In this document: positions 1 to 8,719 of the stretch, one piece after another
Position numbering within the stretch: the stretch's first letter is position 1
Layout of the letters: each line of letters begins with the position of its first letter
Assembly (NCBI GenBank): GCA_017459985.1
Contig: JAFUBX010000031.1
Span: 1 to 64,000 of the forward strand
Direction: 5' to 3'
Source: Parasporobacterium sp.
Lineage (GTDB): Bacteria; Bacillota; Clostridia; Lachnospirales; Lachnospiraceae
DNA: 64,000 nt
The notes under the pieces: model-generated
Seen by the model: the letters and a program-made list of their open reading frames with translations, nothing else
Databases searched by the model: none
What the model was told of the DNA's origin: nothing
Position numbers and translations under genes: made by a program

Positions 1-829
1 AGTAATAATTCAACTGTACTTGAGGTATTTTCTTTTTTCAAGGTGCTTGTCTTTTACCGTTTATAGTATACAGGAAGCTGTTTTCCGGATCAGCGCAGGG
101 ATAGTAATTGGCAATTATTACGCTGATCACCCAAAGACCTTCGGATTCCACAGATTCCTGTACGTGAACACGTACTCAAATCCGGAATTCGCTGTGGCAA
201 ATGCTTCTACCTGTGCGGACGACGGAAGGTCGGATATGGAGTTTCCATGCTTTTTCAGAAATTACCTTCCAGATTTTCGATGATTTGCTTGAAATATGGA
301 AGGCAGCATATGGAATTTATAAGCTTTTTCTGAAATTACCTTCCAAAATATATTTCCCTGTGTCGCCAGACAGCGGCAGTTGCAAACCAGCTTGATCCGA
401 ATCTCCGCTATTTCAAAAAGCGGTTGTTTTGAGAATATCAAATATCCTCATACAGAGGTTCTTTGTTAAATGAGACAGCTGACAATATCCTTAGATCCGG
501 GGTCTTGGATATCTGAGGATGGTTTTTATCCTCAATCGGGGCTAGCAGATATTCTGAGGATATCCAGCGATATCTCAACTTTTTGAATTTCCATATAGAG
601 GATATTCACTATCCCCAAATGAGACATTTGGAATATATGAGATATCCGGCGGTAATTAAAAGGAATTTCCGGCGTAGATTGCGGAAGATGATTAACCACC
701 CAGGGTGCAGAGGCGCCATTTTTTCGTCAGCCGCTTTTGAAAACATCGAGCATTGCGGTAAAATTACCAAAACACTGAACTTTGCAGAACTCACCCTTAA
801 CATCAGCATCGGACTGTCATTCACCCGCA
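1..829. other. Intergenic region without a convincing gene; ATATCC-rich repeats
   Basis: No open frame here has a good ribosome binding site or a recognisable protein. Two near-identical words, CTTTTTCAGAAATTACCTTC and CTTTTTCTGAAATTACCTTC, start at 250 and 323. Between about 430 and 660 the words ATATCCTCA, GGATATCTGAGGAT and GAGGATATCC recur in both orientations, at least seven times. They could be degenerate protein-binding sites or the remains of an old element; nothing in the sequence decides this. Confidence 0.5.
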
Positions 830-831
830 TA

Positions 832-869
832 TAAAAACAGACTGCCGCATCTTGATTCAGATGCAGCAG
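832..869 (-). terminator. Rho-independent terminator of the Tad pilus operon
   Basis: On the minus strand, just past the stop codon of the last operon gene, CTGCTGCATC pairs with GATGCGGCAG around an eight-base loop and is followed by TGTTTTTAT. This is a normal intrinsic terminator at the 3' end of the leftward pilus operon. Confidence 0.8.
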
Positions 870-877
870 CCATATGA

Positions 878-2239
878 TTATTCCAAAATGAATTCTCTGT
901 CGGCGAGCCGAATCCGGTCTCCCGGCCGGATCCGTATTTTCCGGTAGGGCTCGATCCGTCTTCCATTTACAAATGTTCCGTTGGTGGAATTAAAATCCTC
1001 AAGAAGACAGTTGTCACTGCCTTGTTCTTTCAGGATTCTTGCATGCATTCGGGACACAGATGGAGAATCAAGGATGACATCCATCTCATCCGGAAGCTTG
1101 CCGATCAGAAAAGGATAATGGCTGATCTCAATGACATCTCCGGAACATTTCCCGGTTCCTACCAGCCTGCTTACCGACAGATCTGCAGAACGAAGCAGCC
1201 TGGTTCTGCCGCTGTCAGGGATCCTCCGGTCCGACTCTGTCCCGGAAATCGATTGACAAAGCTGCTTTTCAGAAACCTCTCGGATCCTTGCCCCTGATGG
1301 AACTGCAATCTCGGATTTGGAAAATGAATCCTTTCCCCCATTGAAAGAATTCTCTCTGCTCAATTGTTTCTCTGGCTTCAGAGAATCCGATGGTTTCAAA
1401 GAGTTCGCTGGTTTTAAAGAGTTCTCCGGTTTCAAAGGCTTCACCGGATTCCGGCTGTTTATGTTCTCTGAACTAAGGCAGGTCTTTGGAACCGATTCCG
1501 GGGCTTCTTTCAGTTTCTGCAGAAAGGTTCCCTGATCAATATCCGTGATCACCTCCCGGATCCCCTTTCCCCGCAGATAGCGCCGGACCTTATCCAATGT
1601 TCCCTCCGGTTCCGGCAGCTCCTGCCGGGCGGGTAATTCCCGTGGAGGTTCCTGTGCCGGTTCAAACATTCCCTTCACATTGGGGATGCTGTCTTCCCGG
1701 GGCTGTTCCATCACCTCCGCCAGTTCCCGGATACTGAAATTGTCATTCTGGACCAGGATATGCATTTCAAATACCTGTTTCACAAAACCGGGATCCCCGT
1801 AATCCATCGTTTCTATGATCTGATCGAATAAATCTCTGAGATCCTGCTCCGGGTTCCCGTCGGGACAGGGACAGAAACAAAAGAAAAAGGCTGTGCTGTC
1901 CGGATCCAGGTAGATTCTCTCCGGGGTCAGAACCAGCATATGAACATCCAGCAGATATTCATGAAGGGATTCCGTACATTCTTTCAGGGATATTACAAAC
2001 CGGCGGAGAAGTTCCTGTGTGACGGGTTCTGTTTTCAGAATATCCTCCAGAGATTTGAGACCGGTAATATCATACAAAAGATCCTCCGTCTCATCCAGTG
2101 TCTCTTTCCTGACAGGAAGCAGGCCGCTGATCCGGTTCCGCAGCACCATTTTGAGCGCATCACTTTGCAGTTCTTCTTTCCCGGAATTGATCAGGACCAT
2201 ATATTTCCGATCCATAATTCTTCTGATTTCCATGGTCAT
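878..2239 (-). CDS. FHA-domain protein with DUF6382-like N-terminus, last gene of the Tad operon
   Basis: The protein has 453 residues. Its N-terminal 180 residues resemble the DUF6382 domain often found in front of FHA domains in Clostridia. The middle is a low-complexity linker containing four LKPxxS-type hexapeptides (about residues 265-290), encoded by an 18-bp DNA repeat. The C-terminal 85 residues are an FHA fold: GKLPDEMD, SVSRMHARI and NSTNGTFVNG give the conserved Gly, Ser-x-x-His and Asn-Gly residues that bind phosphothreonine. No signal peptide is seen, so it should be cytoplasmic. Its ATG overlaps the stop of the upstream TadE gene (ATGA), which suggests translational coupling. 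By position it may link Ser/Thr phosphorylation to pilus assembly; that link is inference. Confidence 0.8.
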   Translation of the reverse strand: MTMEIRRIMDRKYMVLINSGKEELQSDALKMVLRNRISGLLPVRKETLDETEDLLYDITGLKSLEDILKTEPVTQELLRRFVISLKECTESLHEYLLDVHMLVLTPERIYLDPDSTAFFFCFCPCPDGNPEQDLRDLFDQIIETMDYGDPGFVKQVFEMHILVQNDNFSIRELAEVMEQPREDSIPNVKGMFEPAQEPPRELPARQELPEPEGTLDKVRRYLRGKGIREVITDIDQGTFLQKLKEAPESVPKTCLSSENINSRNPVKPLKPENSLKPANSLKPSDSLKPEKQLSRENSFNGGKDSFSKSEIAVPSGARIREVSEKQLCQSISGTESDRRIPDSGRTRLLRSADLSVSRLVGTGKCSGDVIEISHYPFLIGKLPDEMDVILDSPSVSRMHARILKEQGSDNCLLEDFNSTNGTFVNGRRIEPYRKIRIRPGDRIRLADREFILE

Positions 2240-2685
2240 TTCAGATCTTTCACCCCATCACAGATACTTTTATACAGCAATAGCTCCTTCCGTCCATTCA
2301 GATTGGCCGCCTCGAATTGTGCTGTCAGAGAATTCATATGCCCCTCTGTCAATTCATCCAGAAAAGCCAGCGGCATAGGAAAGGAAGCGCTGCTGCTTAC
2401 GCTCCTTTTGTTGTCTCCGGCAGAGACACTGACAGAAATCTCCTGGGTTCCCGGCATCCGCCCGGCCAGGACCTCCCGGACCTGACTTTCTGAAGGACCT
2501 GCTCCCTGGTTCCAGTTTCCGGCGCCATCCAGGGTGGCCAGATCTGTAACCGCCGTCATCTGGGCAGCATTATGTACAAATAAAGCTGCGAATACCACCG
2601 TTACCAGCACCGCCATCACAATCGGCACCACAACAGCAGCTTCCACCGTAAAGCTGCCTGTAAAATAAAGATTCTGTTTTCTCAT
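2236..2685 (-). CDS. tadE: TadE-family pseudopilin
   Basis: 149 residues. The N-terminus carries the TadE/TadG processing and membrane signal TGSFTVEAAVVVPIV, with Glu at +5 after the presumed Gly|Ser cleavage, followed by about 22 hydrophobic residues. The rest is a short extracytoplasmic domain. The ATG at 2685 is chosen because GGGAG lies eight bases upstream; a TTG two codons earlier would lack that spacing. The start overlaps the stop of the prepilin peptidase gene (ATGA). TadE-type pseudopilins are processed by the Tad prepilin peptidase, here encoded immediately upstream, and are needed for Flp pilus assembly. Confidence 0.8.
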   Translation of the reverse strand: MRKQNLYFTGSFTVEAAVVVPIVMAVLVTVVFAALFVHNAAQMTAVTDLATLDGAGNWNQGAGPSESQVREVLAGRMPGTQEISVSVSAGDNKRSVSSSASFPMPLAFLDELTEGHMNSLTAQFEAANLNGRKELLLYKSICDGVKDLK

Positions 2686-3143
2686 AAACAAACTCCCGTC
2701 AGAAGCAGATAGCCTCCCAGTACAAAGGGTGCAAATACGATCCGGTCCGTTCGTCTGCGGATCTTCAGTATCATCAGGAGAACCGAGCCGAAGGCGGCAA
2801 GCAATAAAGAAAACAAAAGCAGAAGGAAATTCCCGGATCCACCGAGAAAGATCCCGGTCACGCAGATCAGAAGACCATCTCCGTAACCTACTGCTTCCCG
2901 GCTGGCAAATCCCAGGATCAGAAGAACCAGCCCCGGCGCGATCCCGGCTAAAAATCCGGAAAGCACTCCTGCTGCCGTATTCAGAACTTCCGGTTCCATT
3001 CCGAGAATCCGGACCGCAGTTCCGGCGAAAGCCCCGGTTCCCAGAAGCATCAGGCTCAGCGTTCCTGTCTGATAATCTTCATAAGCCGCCATCGCCAGAA
3101 GCATCAGAAGCATGAGTTTTAAAATGAGTTCCGAATTCTGCAT
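2682..3143 (-). CDS. tadV: TadV/CpaA-like prepilin peptidase (A24 aspartic peptidase)
   Basis: 153 residues, mostly hydrophobic, with five or six predicted membrane helices. The two catalytic aspartates of A24 peptidases are visible in AYEDYQTG (near residue 20) and GYGDG (near residue 88). It lacks the N-terminal methyltransferase domain of PilD, as TadV/CpaA proteins do. The ATG at 3143 has AAGGAAAAAG upstream; an upstream in-frame start would overlap the previous gene and add a cysteine-containing tail that does not fit a membrane peptidase. It should cleave the Flp1 pilin and TadE-type proteins of this operon. Confidence 0.85.
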   Translation of the reverse strand: MQNSELILKLMLLMLLAMAAYEDYQTGTLSLMLLGTGAFAGTAVRILGMEPEVLNTAAGVLSGFLAGIAPGLVLLILGFASREAVGYGDGLLICVTGIFLGGSGNFLLLLFSLLLAAFGSVLLMILKIRRRTDRIVFAPFVLGGYLLLTGVCL

Positions 3144-3153
3144 TTCTTTTTCC

Positions 3154-4116
3154 TTAATGACTGTGAAGGTGTTCCTGCTGGCATTTGGTGCACACCCGCA
3201 TTCCTTCCACATCCGCAAGTTCCTTTTCCTCCACTGTCCGTTTCAGTCCTGAACAAGTCAGAGAAGAATGCCAGCTGGTTCCGTAATCCGTAATGTATAC
3301 CTGATCACTTCCGCTGTTCCGTGCACACTCCTCGCAGGGATCATATTTTTCTCCGCCCGCATTTCTCCGGGAATCCACTTCGCTGCGGAAGACGCTGTGG
3401 ATCGAAAGATCCAGGTAGTGACAGTCCGGGTACAGATGATATACCGACCCTGTCGGCGTCACGTAGACCTTCCCGGTCTCCTGTCCGTCCGAACCTCCGG
3501 AGGTGTCCGTCAGCGAAGTGCCCGTCCAGACATGACTCCTCATTCTCTGTACCAGCCGGACCTTGCTGAATCTGCCCGGGAGCCAGGGCACGGAATAATC
3601 ATAGCTTGTGATCATATCCAGTATCCCGCTGCTTTGGTCAAAGGAGGACTCATAGGTATAAAGCCCGCCGGCTCCACCCAGGATCCTGGAGGAATCCAGT
3701 TTTCCCGAAAGTCCGTTTGCAGACAGTACAAATGCCTTGATGGTCAGAGAATTGATCCCGGCTGACATAAGCCCCTGTGCCTCCCGGTCCACACCTTTGC
3801 TGCTCAGTGTTCCTGCACTTGCGGAAGCACCCGTTCCGGCTCCTCCTGCTCCAGACGTGTCATCTGACAAGCCCTGTGCGGCCTGCTGCAGCAGATAGGC
3901 CTTCTTCCCCATGCTCCGTGAGGCCTGCTCCATAGAAGCCTGAATGTTGACCTGCAGATTCAGGATCACCAGGAAACTCAGCAGAGCCGTCACTGCCAGC
4001 AGAAACAGCGGAAGAGACATGGCCGCTTCCAGGGAGAGACTCCCCTGAAGTTTCCCAATGTGACATTGCTCCGATTTGTGTTTCCCGGAACGACGCTGCT
4101 CCGATTTATGTTTCAT
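3154..4116 (-). CDS. TadE/TadG-like pseudopilin with a cysteine-rich C-terminal domain
   Basis: 320 residues. After a basic N-terminus with two KHKSEQ copies comes a class III prepilin-like signal, GSLSLEAAMSLPLFLL, with Glu at +5. A Gly/Ala/Ser-rich stretch (about residues 85-110) follows. The C-terminal 90 residues carry paired cysteines: PDCHYLD, PCEECAR, LTCSG and VCTKCQQEH, which look like one or two metal-binding or disulphide-bonded knuckles. Such a tail is not a standard part of TadE or TadG. The gene ends ten bases before the prepilin peptidase start and is about 150 bases downstream of the DUF5702 gene. A minor pilin or tip protein is a reasonable guess. Confidence 0.7.
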   Translation of the reverse strand: MKHKSEQRRSGKHKSEQCHIGKLQGSLSLEAAMSLPLFLLAVTALLSFLVILNLQVNIQASMEQASRSMGKKAYLLQQAAQGLSDDTSGAGGAGTGASASAGTLSSKGVDREAQGLMSAGINSLTIKAFVLSANGLSGKLDSSRILGGAGGLYTYESSFDQSSGILDMITSYDYSVPWLPGRFSKVRLVQRMRSHVWTGTSLTDTSGGSDGQETGKVYVTPTGSVYHLYPDCHYLDLSIHSVFRSEVDSRRNAGGEKYDPCEECARNSGSDQVYITDYGTSWHSSLTCSGLKRTVEEKELADVEGMRVCTKCQQEHLHSH

Positions 4117-4268
4117 CCGTTTCTCACCTTCTGATATAAATCAGAGAAAGTGCCCTCACCTTGATCGTTTGATCTGTCTGGAATCCGCATAACAAAGTGA
4201 GCGGAACATGGTTCGTGTCTGCTGCCTGTTTTCTGATGCACTTTCCCTGATATAAACAATTTCCAGTC

Positions 4269-6251
4269 TCAGTAGGAGTACTCCTGCAAAATGGTGCAGG
4301 CAAAATCCCCCGCCGTCCCGCCGAGCAGATTCCTTACCACCGGGAATCCGGAAAAAAGCTGCCGGGCTTCGTAGGCGGCTTCCACTTCCATACTGTGAAC
4401 ACAGTCCTTCATCCGGAATGCGGGATTATACCGCTTGCAGGAATTGGCCTGGATCAGATCCATCGCCCGGAACGCCAGATCTGCTGTTCCCTCCGTCAGC
4501 AGCATGAACCGCAGATAATCCTGATATCCCATCCCCTTTTCATTGGTGGCAGAAGGAATCACGGATTTGCTGAAATTCCGAAGCCCCAGGGCGGAGATTG
4601 TCCATTCGTAGGGCTGTTTGATCAGAGCGATCTTTCCTCCCTCCAGAATGGCTTTTCCGTCGCAAAGCGCTTCCGCCAGGCACCATACAGAGATGATAAC
4701 CAGCCGCACCGCCTCCACCACCGGCTCGATCCCTGTAAAGCCCGCGATCCCAAGTGCCAGAAGATAGGCTTCGTTCATTTTCTCCTGATCCTGCAGAAAG
4801 CTGACCATGTTAAATCCGGACCGCAGAAGGATCAGATCTTCGATCACTTTGGTCAGATTCTCCCGGTCGGAGCTTTTCCCGCCGAGAACATATTCTGCTT
4901 CGTACTGAAGCACAGTATCCTTTTTGCTTTCCCGGTAATTGCCGAAATGCTGCAGCACATACTCTGCAAGAGCGAGCCGTTTTAAAATGGCCCCCGGGAC
5001 ATCTCCCTGACCGGCACTGCCTCTTCGGACCGTAACGGAAGGGAATTCACCGGTCTGTGCCTTTGCGTCGGAGACATCTCCTTTCGTCATCGCCGTCAGA
5101 AGGCCCCGGCTAAACAGATCGCTGACGGTTGCCAGAAATCCCGGATCCTCCTTCTGCACCGGCTGGGAATCTTCCCGAAGTCCCAGCTGGTACATGTTAA
5201 AATCCGAAAACTGCTGATCATAATAAGCCACTTCTCCCTGATAGTCCGGCAGATGCTCATACATCCACAGCGGGTCCAGATCCAGGATCAGCGGATCCAG
5301 CGTATCCAGTTTCTCCTCATAGTAGGCAGCGAACTGCGCATTTTGCTGAAGGCCGTAATAGTCCTCTTCTCCGGATGTTTTCAGGTCCAGCTGATCCAGT
5401 TCTCCCCGGATCGCTGTCAGTGTTTCCGATGAATACCCGTCTGCATCCTGTTCCAGTTCTTCCCGCAGACTCCCGACCGCGTTCTGCGCCATTTCTGCAT
5501 ACGTATAATAATTATCCGTTTCCGACCGGATCGTCTGCATATATCCCCGGAAGGTATCCCGGCCGGGCCCCAGATTCCAGTGACTGGCATTGAACATCCC
5601 GATATAGATCAGGTTTCCCGTCTGAAGATACCGGTTCAGATAATAATGCATATTTCCCAGGACGGTACGGGGATTATTCCAGCCACTCTGCGCCTTCTCT
5701 ACCGTACTGTGAATATTCGCCAGCGTGTTCGCAACCTTCAGAAAAACATCCTGATATTCATTGATCTTATTGACAAACGCGGCGATTTTCTGTCCTTCCT
5801 GAAACACCTTCAACTGGGCGAGGATTTCCCCCATCAGTTCCTTTGCCATATAATACTGCATGTATTCATAGACCTGATCGACGAAGGGGGATCCATTCTC
5901 ATCCGTCAGATGGCGGATTGAACGGATGGCCGTACCGTCATGGGCAGCCAGGAAAAGATCCAGATCCTGCCAGACATCAAGATCCGTGACATTCAGATTC
6001 TTCTGAATAAACCCATTGAAATCCGCCGTCAGTTCCCCCTCCTTTTTCCACAGGGCCATGATCCCGTACTCATCAAATATCTCCGAGGCGTACTGGGCAA
6101 ATAGCGAGTCCGCGGCCATAAAGGTGATTCCCTTCAGCCTGGCATTCACAAATGCCGTTCTGGCAGATTCTGTCAGCGTGAGGATCAGCCCTGTGCAAAG
6201 AAGCAGGGAAAGCAGCAGATAGATGGTGATACTTCCCTTTTTTCCGGCCAT
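4269..6251 (-). CDS. DUF5702-type protein of the Tad locus
   Basis: 660 residues. It begins MAGKKGSITIYLLLSLLLC, a TadG-like N-terminal signal followed by one membrane helix, then a large, mostly helical extracytoplasmic domain with many coiled-coil-like stretches. The N-terminal pattern and the neighbourhood match DUF5702 proteins found in Tad loci of Clostridia, which seem to take the place of TadG. The stop is followed by about 10 kb of chromosome with no other TadG candidate. A role as a large pseudopilin or assembly scaffold outside the membrane is inferred. The ATG at 6251 lies ten bases after the pilin stop codon. Confidence 0.7.
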   Translation of the reverse strand: MAGKKGSITIYLLLSLLLCTGLILTLTESARTAFVNARLKGITFMAADSLFAQYASEIFDEYGIMALWKKEGELTADFNGFIQKNLNVTDLDVWQDLDLFLAAHDGTAIRSIRHLTDENGSPFVDQVYEYMQYYMAKELMGEILAQLKVFQEGQKIAAFVNKINEYQDVFLKVANTLANIHSTVEKAQSGWNNPRTVLGNMHYYLNRYLQTGNLIYIGMFNASHWNLGPGRDTFRGYMQTIRSETDNYYTYAEMAQNAVGSLREELEQDADGYSSETLTAIRGELDQLDLKTSGEEDYYGLQQNAQFAAYYEEKLDTLDPLILDLDPLWMYEHLPDYQGEVAYYDQQFSDFNMYQLGLREDSQPVQKEDPGFLATVSDLFSRGLLTAMTKGDVSDAKAQTGEFPSVTVRRGSAGQGDVPGAILKRLALAEYVLQHFGNYRESKKDTVLQYEAEYVLGGKSSDRENLTKVIEDLILLRSGFNMVSFLQDQEKMNEAYLLALGIAGFTGIEPVVEAVRLVIISVWCLAEALCDGKAILEGGKIALIKQPYEWTISALGLRNFSKSVIPSATNEKGMGYQDYLRFMLLTEGTADLAFRAMDLIQANSCKRYNPAFRMKDCVHSMEVEAAYEARQLFSGFPVVRNLLGGTAGDFACTILQEYSY

Positions 6252-6260
6252 CGTCCGCTC

Positions 6261-6443
6261 CTATACCGATCCCACCTGGCTGGAGATATTGGAAAATATA
6301 CTTCTGGCCAGGGATATGATCTGATCCTTAAAGATCAGGACCAGTCCCACCAGGACCAGCAGAATCAATATGACCTCCACCACTCCGATGCCCTGTTGGT
6401 CCTCTGTCATAAACTGTTTCATTCTCATCATCATACTCTTCAT
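6261..6443 (-). CDS. flp: Flp1-type major pilin
   Basis: 60 residues. It has a short charged leader and then the Flp processing site QQG|IGVVEVILILLVLVG, with Glu at +5 and a single hydrophobic helix, followed by a short tail ending SNISSQVGSV. Size and layout fit the Flp1 family of type IVb pilins. The start at 6443 is preferred because GGAGG sits eight bases before it; an ATG seven codons upstream has no ribosome binding site. This should be the main subunit polymerised by TadA, TadB and TadC. Confidence 0.85.
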   Translation of the reverse strand: MKSMMMRMKQFMTEDQQGIGVVEVILILLVLVGLVLIFKDQIISLARSIFSNISSQVGSV

Positions 6444-6509
6444 ATCCGATTCCTCCTTTTTCATACGGCAGGACCGTCTTCACTTTCCTGCATTCTGTGA
6501 CCTTTGGTT

Positions 6510-8003
6510 TCAGTACCGGATCGACATCAGCGCCGGTACTGCAATGATCACAATAACCACAAGCAGCATCATGACCATCGGAAGCAGCATCCTGGTCCCG
6601 GCTTCTTCCCCCTTTCTGCGGGCCAGTCGTTTGCGTTCTTCAAATGCATCCTCCACCTCCTTCTTCAGCAATGCCTGCATTCCTTTGGTTCCTTTGCTCA
6701 GATTCTGTTCCAGGAGATTTCCCAGTTTCAGATACGGATAAAGACCGCATCTTCTTCCGAACTGGGAATAGGCCTGTCCTTCGCCTTCTCCCGCGCGGAT
6801 CTTCTCCAACGCCAGTTTCATTTCCCGGTATGCAAAATGGGATGGATCTTCCGGATCTTTCCGTTTTCTCTTCCCCGTCTGCGGACGGGCCGGAGGTCTT
6901 TCGCCGGATTTTTTCTCATAATCCTCCACGACCCGTTCAAATGCGCCGTGGATACTGAGCCCTGCATCGTAAAGAAGGCTCAGCTTGGAGACGATCTCCG
7001 TAAAATCCATCATCATCTGTTCTTTTCTTTTACGGACCTTCTGTTCCAGGGTCCGGTCATAAAACAGAAGGATCAGAAGAACTGCTGCAGCCGCCAGGAT
7101 CAGGAACAGATATCCCTGCCGGAATCCGTTCTGCATAAACAGGATCCGGTATCCATTAATCTCTTCGGGAAGCCGGACCTTCTTATCATGAATATCATTG
7201 GTCCGGGCAATTTCCGAAAGAATGCTGTCCAGCAGTTTTTCCTGTTCTGTCCTGGTTTTCCGGCAGAGGTTCACCGGAATCGTATAGATCCTCGTTACCT
7301 CATCCAGGGAAAATGTCGCGTAGAGATTGACCAGCCGGTTCTCTCCTTCCCGCAGATCCGCCCGGATCTCTCCGTTATAGCCGATCTGCGAGATGTCTTC
7401 GATCTCCCAGAAAATGTCAAATCCCCGGTACTGTGTGATGAGGTGCAGCGGCTGCGTGACCGATTCCGGGGATTCATTGTCCCCCAGGACTTCCTTCCGG
7501 ACACCCTCCAGGGACTGTTCGAACAATTCGACGATCTCCGATTCCGAATATCGTACGGAATCCACCCGGAGATTTACCGGCTCCTTCTGTCCCCTGTAAT
7601 CCACCTCCATCTCGTAGGAGGTGGCGGGCTGCCCCTGTCCGGCCCGCTCCAGAGAATGGATGTAAGTAATCCCCTCCTTTGCCGCGCAGACCAGGAAGCC
7701 GGACAGAACCGTCAGATAGAAAACTGCCAGAATGACCGCCGTTTTCCGGATCCGGTACATCCGCTTCTCTGTTTCAATATTTTCTTTTACATACAGGCTT
7801 TTCAGCAGGTCTGTCAGATACAGATCCTTCGTGCCTCCGAAGATCCTGTCCCGGAAAAGAAGGATCCCTGCAGCCAGCGGGTAGAAGATCCGCAGCAGAT
7901 CCGCGGAAGTTTCCCTTTTTCCCGGAAATTTCTTCCCGGATCTGCGGCTTAAGAGGAGGGCTGCTGTCATAAAAGCCAGAATTCCCGCATATATCCAAGT
8001 CAT
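6510..8003 (-). CDS. tadC: TadC-like inner-membrane platform protein with large extracytoplasmic insertion
   Basis: 497 residues. The C-terminal half has the type II secretion F (GspF) features: a helical cytoplasmic domain with DAGLSIHGAFERV, and a final helix LLPMVMMLLVVIVIIAVPAL. The N-terminal half is unusual. After three hydrophobic segments (about residues 3-20, 40-52 and 88-108) there is a polar stretch of about 190 residues before the next helix (GYLFLILAAAAVLLILLFY). It should therefore lie outside the membrane. Normal TadC proteins are near 300 residues and lack it. The ATG overlaps the tadB stop (ATGA), so the two platform proteins are probably made in equal amounts. Confidence 0.75.
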   Translation of the reverse strand: MTWIYAGILAFMTAALLLSRRSGKKFPGKRETSADLLRIFYPLAAGILLFRDRIFGGTKDLYLTDLLKSLYVKENIETEKRMYRIRKTAVILAVFYLTVLSGFLVCAAKEGITYIHSLERAGQGQPATSYEMEVDYRGQKEPVNLRVDSVRYSESEIVELFEQSLEGVRKEVLGDNESPESVTQPLHLITQYRGFDIFWEIEDISQIGYNGEIRADLREGENRLVNLYATFSLDEVTRIYTIPVNLCRKTRTEQEKLLDSILSEIARTNDIHDKKVRLPEEINGYRILFMQNGFRQGYLFLILAAAAVLLILLFYDRTLEQKVRKRKEQMMMDFTEIVSKLSLLYDAGLSIHGAFERVVEDYEKKSGERPPARPQTGKRKRKDPEDPSHFAYREMKLALEKIRAGEGEGQAYSQFGRRCGLYPYLKLGNLLEQNLSKGTKGMQALLKKEVEDAFEERKRLARRKGEEAGTRMLLPMVMMLLVVIVIIAVPALMSIRY

Positions 8004-8716
8004 ACTTCAATCCTGATAATACGTCGTCCCAGAAGGACTGCTGCCAGATAAATTCCCAGACAAACCGTCATGATCAGAACGCCTGTCGGATTGCCATACA
8101 GAGGGTCCAGCAGCCCTCCCGAAGTCAGGTTCACATAAACGATCATCCCGATGGGGACCATGGTCATGATCTGCTGTTCCAGTTTTTTTGAACTGATCAA
8201 TACGGAGATCTCTTCCCGCGTATCGATCTTATCGGAAATATTGTCAGAGGTTTTCCTTATAATACCGACCAGGTCCCCACCGGTCCGTTTCGCGATACTG
8301 AACACGGAAGCGAAGGTTTCGATATCCTCCACGCCGCTGCGTGCGGCGAACTCCCGGAAGATCGCTTCCACATTCATTCCGATGCTGATCTGATGCAGCA
8401 TCAGCTTCAGTTCCTCACAGATCGGAGAATCTTCCCCATGCATCACTTTCAGTTCCGTCAGGCACTCCTTCAGGGCATTTTCCATGGAATAGCCCACCCG
8501 CAAAGAGGAGGCAAGACTTTCCAGCAGATCCTTGAACTGGGAGTTCAGAACTGCCTTTCTCAGATACTCTCTGTCCTTTCTGCGCTCGGCCCGGAACAAA
8601 AGGATGCATGGGAGAAGAAGTATTAAAACCCACATGGAACGGTAAAAAAGATACAGGACCCCGAACAGTCCCGGAACGATCATTACATCCTTAAGTTTCT
8701 CCATCTGCTTTTTCAT
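8000..8716 (-). CDS. tadB: TadB-like pilus assembly platform protein
   Basis: 238 residues with the T2SSF domain: helices near the N-terminus (about residues 12-42), a cytoplasmic helical domain with SLRVGYSMENALKEC and FSIAKRTGGDLVGIIRKTS, and two C-terminal helices. The RTGGDL motif is typical of TadB/GspF proteins. It lies three bases downstream of tadA and overlaps tadC-like by four bases. With TadC it forms the inner-membrane platform driven by the TadA ATPase. Confidence 0.85.
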   Translation of the reverse strand: MKKQMEKLKDVMIVPGLFGVLYLFYRSMWVLILLLPCILLFRAERRKDREYLRKAVLNSQFKDLLESLASSLRVGYSMENALKECLTELKVMHGEDSPICEELKLMLHQISIGMNVEAIFREFAARSGVEDIETFASVFSIAKRTGGDLVGIIRKTSDNISDKIDTREEISVLISSKKLEQQIMTMVPIGMIVYVNLTSGGLLDPLYGNPTGVLIMTVCLGIYLAAVLLGRRIIRIEV

Positions 8717-8719
8717 TCT

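Noticed and set aside
20..834. Several open frames of 60-90 codons in the first 830 bases
   Set aside because: No ribosome binding sites, low-complexity translation, overlap in different frames; treated as chance.
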